Below are positions 1 through 5,682 of a stretch of 5,682 nucleotides of DNA, in pieces. The stretch spans positions 1-5,682 of the forward strand of contig DEAT01000042.1 in the NCBI GenBank assembly GCA_002348265.1, given 5' to 3'. This stretch comes from Gemmatimonadales bacterium UBA2975 (GTDB taxonomy: Bacteria; Gemmatimonadota; Gemmatimonadetes; Longimicrobiales; Gaopeijiaceae). The notes under the pieces were generated by a model. It did not search any database, was not told the DNA's origin, and saw only the letters and a program-made list of their open reading frames with translations. The stretch's first letter is position 1, and each line of letters starts with the position of its first letter. Made by a program: the position numbers and the translations under genes.

Positions 1-79
1 TCCCTTATATGAGTTGCTGAGAGGCGATACTTGCCGTAATCATCCCAAGTGCTGATCTCGGTTTCTTCAACATTGGGCT
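1..79. other. Gene-free left edge, downstream of the S9 peptidase gene
   Basis: This short stretch lies past the S9 peptidase stop codon. The peptidase frame stays open for 26 codons beyond its TAG stop up to the window edge, but it contains no ATG, GTG or TTG start. A stop-free run of that length is common by chance. A 22-codon ATG frame on the - strand (from position 73) has no family resemblance. I see no convincing terminator hairpin. A neighbouring gene may begin just outside the window. Confidence 0.4.
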
Positions 80-2155
80 CTAACGGTCGCTGGTCATCCT
101 CGGACGGACTGGTTTCAGGTAAGTCTCCCACCAGCGCAGTTCGTTCATTATCCTGTGCACATTATTCCAATGCCCACGGATACCGTGAGCTTGGCCTTCA
201 TAGATGAGAAGTTCCGCCGGGACGCCTTGCTTCTTGAGCGACGTATACAGCTGAATCGCGCCTTCCAAAGGAACTCTATAGTCGACCTCTCCATGGACAA
301 AAAGTGTAGCCGCCTGCACACCACCTGAATTGAGGTATGCGGACTGACGGATCATGATGTCACGGGCCTCCGGCTCCCATGGACGACCCATGAACTCAAG
401 TTCCTTAGTCCGCGCTACATCGGAATGTGCGTAGTTACTCGTCCAGTTTGACGCCCCGGCTCCGCTCACAGCTGCTCGGAATCGATTGGGATATCTCGTA
501 ATAAGCCAATTGGTAAGGATACCACCATACGAATGACCCGTTGAGCCTACACGCGCTGAATCTATCGGGTACCGCTCAATTAGATGGTCTACCCCGGCGA
601 GTGCATCTTCGCCGTCTTTGGTTCCCCATGCACCCCATGTACCCCACTTGAAGTCATCTCCGTAACCTGTTGAGCTACGGAAGTTTGGGAGGAATACAAA
701 ATAGCCTTTGGCAGCGAAAAATTGATTCTTGAAATTGAAGCCGTATCCTGACGCCGAATGGGGCCCTCCGTGGTTTACTACAATTAGAGGATACTCAGTA
801 CGTGATCCTTCATCGTAGCCGTGTGGGTAAAGCAAAAAGCCTTCGATTGCTGTTCCGTCGTAACTCTCGTAAAGGATCCGTTCCCAGCCGCTCGTGGACA
901 CCTTGGCGAGGAAGTCGGCGTGTACTGTAGTTAACTGCCGCTCGTCGCTACCATCAATATTTGCGCTCCAGATCTCAGAGGGCTTATCGAATTGCCCAAC
1001 GGTATACGCTATTCGCTTGAAGTCTATATCGATACTGAGCCCACGGATCCTCCGAAGTCCAGTCGTGATTTGTTCGACTGCGCCGTCCTCGGGTGAGACG
1101 CGGAAGAGGTGTGTGGCACCACCAATTCCTGTTGTGAAGTACATGTGATCGCTCTCTGGTTCCCACTGTGGTGTTCCTGCGTCCAAGTCGAAGTCAGCGG
1201 TGAGGTTCACCGGATCTCCACCTGAAGTTGGAAGTACATATAGGTCTCTTGGGCCCCCGTGTTCGAGCTTTCTTTGGATTATGTAATCAGTACCGAATGA
1301 TCTGACGTAGGAGATCCAGTTGCCATCGGGTGAGAACTGCACACCGGAGTATGTGAAGCCATCATCGGTCAGGCGTGTGATTTCTCCGGACAGGTCCACT
1401 GTGAAGATGTCTGAGCGGGAGTAAAGCAGTTCACTGAAGGCATTCGGGTCCGCAGTAAATAGAATTGTGCGGCCATCCGGACTCCACGAGACATTGTCGG
1501 GCCGGAGTCCAAGGTCAGTGAGTTGCATCGATTCAGCCGAACCGTCTTCTCGCTCCAGGAAGATCTCTGCTGCATTTGCTGCGCTGCGATCTGGGATAGG
1601 AAATTCTTGGCCGTCTCGGACAAACGGATACCAATCGAATTGTACACCTTTGAACCGATCGGTATGCCTTTGCTCGAAATCGCTCAGGTCAGGGGTTGGC
1701 TGAGTAGGACGAGCGATGTCGCGTACCACTGCGCGCCACCGCCCGTCTGGGCTAAGGACACCACGCTTTTCTACTTCCGGGTCGAGGATAGGGGTGGCGG
1801 TGAGGCGGTCCTGGTCGATTAGCCACCGGGTGCCTTCTGCATCTTCAACTCTAAGCCGGTTTCCCACCCAAGTCGGAGACGATACGTGCTGGCCAGCTCT
1901 CTCAATGAGTTCCGGTGATCCCGATCCGTTTGACCGAACAACCCAAGTGGTGACCTCGGTTGAGTTATCGTGCTCGACCCGGCTCGAAACGGTGTAGGCG
2001 ATCCATTGGCCATTAGGAGAGATCGATGGGGAGCTGACCGATTTCAAGGCATAGTAATCTTCAAGCTGGAGCGGACGTTCCGTCTGAGCCAGAGCTTGCT
2101 CGGATAGGATCGCAATTATGATTGGGGCGATTAGCAAGAAAATTGGGCGACGCAT
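80..2155 (-). CDS. Exported S9-family serine peptidase (prolyl oligopeptidase / acylaminoacyl-peptidase type)
   Basis: This is a 691-residue serine peptidase of the prolyl oligopeptidase superfamily, which cleaves short peptides, and by its signal peptide it should act outside the cytoplasm. Residues 1-23 form a Sec signal peptide (MRRP, a hydrophobic run, then an ALA|Q cleavage site). Residues about 40-420 are a beta-propeller with PD40/WD40-like strands, seen as SPNGQWIAY near 46, SPDGRTILF near 225 and SPDGNWISY near 275. Residues about 450-685 are the alpha/beta-hydrolase domain. It has an oxyanion-region NHGGP at 461-465, nucleophile Ser542 in GHSYGG (codon 530-532), Asp625 in HGEVDYRVP and His657 in GQAHG, so the triad is intact. 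The length is typical of the S9C or DPP5-like group, but the exact specificity (dipeptidyl, acylaminoacyl or endo) cannot be read from sequence. I chose the ATG at 2155 over an in-frame TTG at 2185 because it puts the signal peptide at the N-terminus and follows an AAGAGGG ribosome site. It is divergent from the HDAC-fold gene. Confidence 0.93.
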   Translation of the reverse strand: MRRPIFLLIAPIIIAILSEQALAQTERPLQLEDYYALKSVSSPSISPNGQWIAYTVSSRVEHDNSTEVTTWVVRSNGSGSPELIERAGQHVSSPTWVGNRLRVEDAEGTRWLIDQDRLTATPILDPEVEKRGVLSPDGRWRAVVRDIARPTQPTPDLSDFEQRHTDRFKGVQFDWYPFVRDGQEFPIPDRSAANAAEIFLEREDGSAESMQLTDLGLRPDNVSWSPDGRTILFTADPNAFSELLYSRSDIFTVDLSGEITRLTDDGFTYSGVQFSPDGNWISYVRSFGTDYIIQRKLEHGGPRDLYVLPTSGGDPVNLTADFDLDAGTPQWEPESDHMYFTTGIGGATHLFRVSPEDGAVEQITTGLRRIRGLSIDIDFKRIAYTVGQFDKPSEIWSANIDGSDERQLTTVHADFLAKVSTSGWERILYESYDGTAIEGFLLYPHGYDEGSRTEYPLIVVNHGGPHSASGYGFNFKNQFFAAKGYFVFLPNFRSSTGYGDDFKWGTWGAWGTKDGEDALAGVDHLIERYPIDSARVGSTGHSYGGILTNWLITRYPNRFRAAVSGAGASNWTSNYAHSDVARTKELEFMGRPWEPEARDIMIRQSAYLNSGGVQAATLFVHGEVDYRVPLEGAIQLYTSLKKQGVPAELLIYEGQAHGIRGHWNNVHRIMNELRWWETYLKPVRPRMTSDR

Positions 2156-2159
2156 GAGA

Positions 2160-2166
2160 CCCTCTT
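2160..2166 (-). promoter_or_regulatory. Ribosome binding site of the S9 peptidase gene
   Basis: Read on the - strand the bases are AAGAGGG, ending four bases before the ATG at 2155. It settles the start, because the alternative TTG at 2185 lies upstream of this site and would add ten residues ahead of the signal peptide. Confidence 0.7.
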
Positions 2167-2344
2167 GGTTGACCTGGATAATCAAGAATCGAAAGTCCGA
2201 TGGCTGTGACAGTCTGGCAAGTTATCGAGCGATATTGTGGTTGGGTCGAGACCTTAAATAAGTTGGCCTCAGGATGGTGCAACGCAGGACAATACGGCAA
2301 GATCCATGCATCGCTGTGCTTGACGCTGTACGTTGCAACTGCTC

Positions 2345-2350
2345 GGGAGG
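2345..2350 (+). promoter_or_regulatory. Ribosome binding site that supports a TTG start for the HDAC-fold gene
   Basis: GGGAGG followed by T lies four bases upstream of the TTG at 2355. The next upstream in-frame candidate, ATG at 2274, has only a weak AGG directly against it. The site therefore favours the TTG start, which also places the twin-arginine motif at the extreme N-terminus. Confidence 0.65.
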
Positions 2351-2354
2351 TCTT

Positions 2355-3371
2355 TTGACTACACGACGTGAATTTATAAGCACTACCTCAAGGGGAGTAT
2401 TTGGTGCGAGCGCTCTGTCGGCCTTTGGGCTTGGCTGCACTGCTCCATCGCGACCGGTCGCAGGGACGGGGTTGGTGTATGATCGAAGGTACTTGGATCA
2501 CATCCTCCCCGATCGGCAGGGAGCTCCCCATCCAGAGCGTCCTTTACGACTAGTTAGAATGATGGAGGCTTTCGCTGAACGTGGTCTCGACCAGGAAGTG
2601 ACTGACCTGGGCTTACTAGACGACCCTTTGAGCTACCTTGAGTACGCCCATACTGCTGAGCATATAGAGTCGGTGCGCCAGATAGAGAACACAGGGCGGA
2701 TAGCTGAGCTCGCGGTTTCTGGCGCTCTTGGTGCCGTAGAAGCCGTAGCTACCGGATCTGTGAAGAACGCGTTTTGTGCCAGTCGGCCGCCAGGACATCA
2801 TGCTAACAACACGGGTGCGGAAGAAGGGTTCTGCTTCTATAGCAATGCGGCGATAGCAGGCCGTTACGCTCAGCGTGTCCATGGTTTCGAGCGGGTATTG
2901 ATCATCGACTGGGATTACCATCACGGAAATGCGACTCAGAACGCATTCTATGAGGATCCGAGTGTGCTTTTCTTTTCGACCCATGACTGGGAGGCTTATC
3001 CTGGGACGGGAGACCCAACTCTCACGGGAGAGGGTGATGGCACTGGTTTCAATATCAACCGCCATCTAGAGTGCGGCTCAAAGGATGTCGATATTTTACG
3101 ACACTGGGATGATTCTTTGTTGCCTGCGGTTGGTCGTTTTCAACCTGACTTCGTGATTATCTCAGCCGGGTTCGATAGCCGCCGAGACGATTTGCTAGGT
3201 TGCTTCCAGATAACGGACGACGCCTTTCGCCGTATGACACGTATCGCAATGGACTTAGCGGACGAATTTGCGGATGGCCGACTAGTATCTCTGCTTGAGG
3301 GAGGCTACAACGTCGAAGGGAACGCACTGGCGGCGTCTGCCCATCTTGAAACACTGATTGAGGGTTCGTGA
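2355..3371 (+). CDS. Histone-deacetylase-fold zinc amidohydrolase with a Tat signal peptide
   Basis: This 338-residue protein belongs to the arginase/deacetylase superfamily (HDAC, AcuC, acetylpolyamine amidohydrolase), which uses zinc to remove acyl groups from amines. The family core is complete. HPERP near residues 59-63 is the usual N-terminal signature. RPPGHH carries the His148-His149 pair, and GFCFYSNAAIA follows it. Asp187 and His189 in DWDYHHG and Asp274 in SAGFDS are the expected zinc ligands. Tyr318 in EGGYN is the oxyanion-stabilising tyrosine. The N-terminus is MTTRREFI, a twin-arginine motif, followed by a mildly hydrophobic stretch and a Cys at 28 (GLGC, an imperfect lipobox with Gly at -3). 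This predicts Tat export of the folded metalloenzyme, possibly lipid-anchored. An ATG at 2274 would add 27 residues rich in Cys and Arg and bury the Tat motif, so I prefer TTG at 2355. The true substrate is unknown; acetylated polyamines, lysines or other amides are all possible. Confidence 0.88.
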   Translation: MTTRREFISTTSRGVFGASALSAFGLGCTAPSRPVAGTGLVYDRRYLDHILPDRQGAPHPERPLRLVRMMEAFAERGLDQEVTDLGLLDDPLSYLEYAHTAEHIESVRQIENTGRIAELAVSGALGAVEAVATGSVKNAFCASRPPGHHANNTGAEEGFCFYSNAAIAGRYAQRVHGFERVLIIDWDYHHGNATQNAFYEDPSVLFFSTHDWEAYPGTGDPTLTGEGDGTGFNINRHLECGSKDVDILRHWDDSLLPAVGRFQPDFVIISAGFDSRRDDLLGCFQITDDAFRRMTRIAMDLADEFADGRLVSLLEGGYNVEGNALAASAHLETLIEGS

Positions 3372-3383
3372 CCGAGGGTATTC

Positions 3384-4994
3384 TTAACCACCTTTCGCAC
3401 GGTCTGGGGGCACTCTGGCGTGCGATGCCTGCTCGTAGTCGTATGCAAGACCAATGAGTCGGGCCTCGGCCCAGGCGGGGCCTGCGAAAGTAATGCCCAC
3501 GGGAAGGCCACCTGATAGCCCCATCGGAACTGTGATTAGGGGATAGCCGGCTACCGCAGCTACAACGGTCAAGCCCGGTGGACGTGTTCCACGAGGACCT
3601 TCTGGTATCGGCCCGGCCCGAGGTGTGCCATCCGGTTCGATCTTCGAAGCAGGTACCCCCGTCGGGGAGATGAGCACTTCTACGTCGTATTGCATAAGAA
3701 GGCGATCGATCCCTTCGTCACGGGTTAGCTTTCTTCCAGATTCGAGTGCGGCTAGGTAGGAGTCATCGGAGCGACCACCCGTGGTGGCCTCAGAATCGTC
3801 CCAGTAGTCCATGGTATGCATCTTTTCGCGAGGATCATTGCTACTGAATTCGATCAGGTCAGCGAGTGTTCGGACGTCTACCGAGCTCGGTGTAGTTTCG
3901 AGATAGGCGTTGAGGTCGACTTTAAAGTCTTGAAGAAGTATGGTGCGCATCTCTGGCCGGGGATCGACAAGCTCATCTGCCGGGATCGAGACCAGCTGGG
4001 CGCCTTCTGCTGTTAGTACTTCTAGGGCTGCTTCAAACAGTTCTAGGACTCCATCGATGTCAGATGCCGTTGGCCGGATTACCCCCACTCGTGTGCCCTG
4101 CAGTGCGTTACTATCGAGTGCGTCCGTGTAGGATTGTAGGTGTCGGTCGGCATCTTTTGACCACGGGTCCTCAGGATCCGTGCCTGCAATAACGTCGAGA
4201 ATCATCGCAGCATCTGCGACAGATCTCGTCATTGGACCGGATGAGTCTTGGTTTAGGCTGATAGGTACGATTCCCCGACGGGATACAAGCGCTATGGTCG
4301 GTTTCATACCAACTATGCCGTTCACAGAGGATGGTCCCACGATGGAGCCACCGGTCTCCGTGCCGATGGTAGCGGCGGCGAAACTCATCGCCGTAGCGAC
4401 ACCTGATCCGCTACTCGAACCCGCTGGGCTTCTCGTCGTATCGTATGGGTTCTTCGGACTCCCCCCAACAGTGCTTCCGTTGAATGAGGCCGTATTACGA
4501 AATCCAGCAAACTGAGAAAGATTTGCTTTGCCCAGGAGAACAACTCCAGCCTCGCGGAGTCTATGTGCGACCTCAGAGTCTCGTTCTGGAAAATTCTTCT
4601 CCAGCGCGAAAGAGCCAGCGGTGGTAGGCATCCCAACCATATCGAGGTTGTCCTTCAGCAAGATTGGGATGCCATCAAGTGGACCAAGACTCTCCCCAGC
4701 GGCTCGACGGGCATCGGAAGCTTCAGCTTGCGCCATGGCATCTGGGGCGATGGCGATCACGGAGTGGAGGTCGCCGTCCATTGCCGCGATCCTTGCTATG
4801 TACCCGCCTGTGACAATTGTTGACTTGGTTCGTTCGGTCGCGAGGTCGTCAGAAATCTGATGTAATGAACGCTCAGTGACAGAATAGCCAGGCTTGTCAG
4901 AGTGGTTAGGGACGGCTGGTTCGCAGCCGATTAAGGTCGCGACTGTTAGAACTCCGAGTGCAGGAGAGAGACGTTGTCGGAGGATGGTGCTCAT
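3384..4994 (-). CDS. Amidase-signature family lipoprotein, peptide-amidase-like
   Basis: This 536-residue amidase-signature enzyme hydrolyses a carboxamide with a Ser-cisSer-Lys triad. All three residues are visible: Lys114 in GIPILLKDN, Ser193 (the cis-Ser) in AGSSSGSG and the nucleophile Ser217 in GTETGGS. The 24-residue spacing between the two serines matches the family. The early part (HSVIAIAPDA, GPLDGIPILLKDN, TTAGS) resembles bacterial peptide amidases, which deamidate peptide C-termini, more than GatA. The substrate is an inference, and a GatA role is unlikely because the protein is exported. The N-terminus MSTILRQR, a hydrophobic stretch and LIGC with Cys24 form a lipoprotein signal. 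With Glu at +2 there is no inner-membrane retention Asp, so an outer-membrane or periplasm-facing anchor is plausible. The ATG at 4994 was chosen over one at 5096 because it follows GGGAG at seven bases and starts the signal peptide directly. The gene lies downstream of the D-aminoacylase and converges on the HDAC-fold gene. Confidence 0.92.
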   Translation of the reverse strand: MSTILRQRLSPALGVLTVATLIGCEPAVPNHSDKPGYSVTERSLHQISDDLATERTKSTIVTGGYIARIAAMDGDLHSVIAIAPDAMAQAEASDARRAAGESLGPLDGIPILLKDNLDMVGMPTTAGSFALEKNFPERDSEVAHRLREAGVVLLGKANLSQFAGFRNTASFNGSTVGGSPKNPYDTTRSPAGSSSGSGVATAMSFAAATIGTETGGSIVGPSSVNGIVGMKPTIALVSRRGIVPISLNQDSSGPMTRSVADAAMILDVIAGTDPEDPWSKDADRHLQSYTDALDSNALQGTRVGVIRPTASDIDGVLELFEAALEVLTAEGAQLVSIPADELVDPRPEMRTILLQDFKVDLNAYLETTPSSVDVRTLADLIEFSSNDPREKMHTMDYWDDSEATTGGRSDDSYLAALESGRKLTRDEGIDRLLMQYDVEVLISPTGVPASKIEPDGTPRAGPIPEGPRGTRPPGLTVVAAVAGYPLITVPMGLSGGLPVGITFAGPAWAEARLIGLAYDYEQASHARVPPDRAKGG

Positions 4995-5001
4995 GATCGG
5001 A

Positions 5002-5006
5002 CTCCC
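5002..5006 (-). promoter_or_regulatory. Ribosome binding site of the amidase gene
   Basis: GGGAG on the - strand lies seven bases before the ATG at 4994. It supports that start over an in-frame ATG at 5096, which would prepend 34 residues with no signal-peptide character and begin right at the end of the preceding gene. Confidence 0.65.
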
Positions 5007-5096
5007 ATAGGTGAAGTACCTCAAAGTCACGAGGACAGGGTTGGCTTTATTTGATGCGGATGGCGTAGTAACTAGGTGGACACTCATCGTGGCCAA

Positions 5097-5682
5097 TCAA
5101 CTTATTGGCTTTGCTGCCGGGCCCTTAAGCCATCTCCCAGGTCTATCGCCCGTTAATGCACCGTTTGTAATTACCGGAATTCCGTTGACGAGAAGGTGTT
5201 CAATTCCCACAGAGTATTGATGGGGTTCAGTATACGACGCCATGTCTTGAATTACCTCTGGGTCGAACACCGCGATATCTGCTAGCATCCCTGGCGCTAT
5301 AACACCGCGCTCATCTTGCCCGAGCCATAGTGCAGGCATGGAAGTCATCTTTTTGACGGCCTCCTCCAAAGAGATCACTTCAAGCTCGCGGACGTATCGA
5401 GCCAAGACGCGGGCGAATGCTCCATAACTACGCGGGTGAGGAAAACCTTCACCGAAACCAACGTTATCTCCGTCGGTTTCGATCATTGCGAGAGGATGCT
5501 GCATGATTCGTATAACATCGGCTTCATCCATGATGTGGTAGATGGCGCTGAAGCCTCCGCCTTTGTGCAGTTCAATGGCCAAGTCTATTCCGGCTTCGAT
5601 GTCCATCCTGTCAAAGCCGCGGTCAGCGGCGTAATCGGCTAGTGTCTTACCGTTGTAGGAGGGGTTTGAGGGTAGGACTCGG
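5097..5682 (-). CDS. N-acyl-D-amino-acid deacylase (D-aminoacylase), C-terminal part, cut by the window edge
   Basis: These are the last 194 residues of an amidohydrolase-superfamily enzyme that releases D-amino acids from N-acyl-D-amino acids. The frame is open to the right edge, and the coding sequence does not begin at the internal Met codon at 5606, because the 25 codons upstream (YNGKTLADYAADRGFD and flanks) also match the family. The visible C-terminal signatures are GGGFSAIYHIMDE, an ETDGDNVGFG segment whose Asp (codon 5472-5474) aligns with the catalytic Asp of D-aminoacylases, PHPRSYGAFARVLARYVRE, EEAVKKMTSMPA and the closing GMLADIAVFDPE plus LVNGIPV of the small beta-domain. Family members are usually about 480-560 residues, so about 300 or more residues, including the N-terminal metal ligands and any signal peptide, lie outside. 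It ends 102 bases before the amidase gene on the same strand, so co-transcription is plausible. The exact acyl and amino-acid preference is not readable here. Confidence 0.9.
   Translation of the reverse strand, partial: RVLPSNPSYNGKTLADYAADRGFDRMDIEAGIDLAIELHKGGGFSAIYHIMDEADVIRIMQHPLAMIETDGDNVGFGEGFPHPRSYGAFARVLARYVRELEVISLEEAVKKMTSMPALWLGQDERGVIAPGMLADIAVFDPEVIQDMASYTEPHQYSVGIEHLLVNGIPVITNGALTGDRPGRWLKGPAAKPIS

Larger units (their letters stand above)
2156..2354. promoter_or_regulatory. Divergent intergenic region, presumed promoters for both flanking genes
   Basis: These 199 bases separate two divergently read genes, so both promoters should lie here. I see no pair of -35 and -10 hexamers with good spacing on either strand. 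The best fragments are a TTAAAT at 2254-2259 (+ strand, -10-like, no matching -35) and a TTGACG at 2320-2325 (+ strand, no matching -10). Two small palindromes stand out: TATCGAGCGATA at 2223-2234 (two-base centre) and GTTGCAAC at 2332-2339, just ahead of the ribosome site of the + strand gene. Both are short enough to arise by chance. The regulatory role is inferred from gene orientation only. Confidence 0.4.

Noticed and set aside
1..79. In-frame continuation of 26 codons past the peptidase TAG stop, suggestive of readthrough or a split gene
   Set aside because: The peptidase already ends at the normal C-terminus of the family, the extension has no start codon, and a stop-free run of this length is expected by chance fairly often.
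1523..1822. Overlapping 78-99 codon open frames on the + strand opposite the S9 peptidase
   Set aside because: They sit antisense to the clearly coding beta-propeller region and their translations are rich in Ser, Arg and Cys with no recognisable domain.
2279..2337. Inverted repeat TGCAACG ... CGTTGCA around a loop of about 45 bases in the divergent spacer
   Set aside because: Seven paired bases with a long loop is weak and likely to arise by chance; no U-tract or other partner sequence supports a terminator or riboswitch.
2616..3065. A 149-codon open frame on the - strand opposite the HDAC-fold gene
   Set aside because: It lies wholly within a well-supported gene on the other strand and its translation shows no family motif. 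It is a shadow of the real frame.
3687..4382. Non-canonical AGSSSGSG in place of GGSSGGS in the amidase as a sign of lost activity
   Set aside because: The cis-Ser is at the right spacing from the nucleophile Ser, and the SSSGSG form is usual in the peptide-amidase-like subgroup, so the enzyme appears intact.
2271..4990. The 10-base word AGGATGGTGC occurs at 2271-2280 and 4981-4990, both near gene starts
   Set aside because: A window of this size should contain several repeated 10-mers by chance, and the flanking bases do not match. The words also sit in different positions and orientations relative to the genes.
4044..4994. The amidase as GatA of the tRNA-dependent amidotransferase
   Set aside because: It carries a lipoprotein signal with an LIGC lipobox, no gatB or gatC lies beside it in the window, and its N-terminal region resembles peptide amidases.

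Overview
The window holds three complete genes and one truncated gene, and all four encode enzymes that hydrolyse amide bonds. They belong to four unrelated folds. From position 1 onward they are: an exported S9-family serine peptidase (- strand), a histone-deacetylase-fold zinc amidohydrolase with a twin-arginine signal (+ strand), a lipoprotein of the amidase-signature family (- strand), and the C-terminal part of an N-acyl-D-amino-acid deacylase (- strand), cut by the right edge.

Layout: positions 1-79 hold no supportable gene. The S9 peptidase and the HDAC-fold gene diverge from a shared 199-base intergenic region (2156-2354). The HDAC-fold gene and the amidase converge, with only 12 bases between their stop codons. 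The amidase lies 102 bases downstream of the D-aminoacylase on the same strand and has its own ribosome binding site. The two could be one transcript, but that is not shown. I see no RNA genes, insertion sequences, CRISPR array or long repeats.

Organism: base composition is near 50-55% G+C by eye. Starts are preceded by ordinary Shine-Dalgarno sequences, and one start is probably TTG. A Sec signal peptide, a Tat signal and a lipobox in three successive genes fit a heterotrophic bacterium, probably with an outer membrane, that digests peptides outside the cytoplasm. Gene sets rich in S9 peptidases, D-aminoacylases and exported amidases are familiar from environmental lineages such as Gemmatimonadota, but this placement is a guess from style and is not demonstrated by the sequence.

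How they may work together (inference): the S9 enzyme would cut short peptides, the amidase would deamidate peptide C-termini or hydrolyse other small amides, the D-aminoacylase would release D-amino acids from N-acyl conjugates, and the HDAC-fold enzyme would remove acetyl or other acyl groups from amines. Together they look like a scavenging set for modified or D-residue-containing peptides. No single gene is outside a known superfamily. The unusual points are the combination and the predicted export of an HDAC-fold enzyme.
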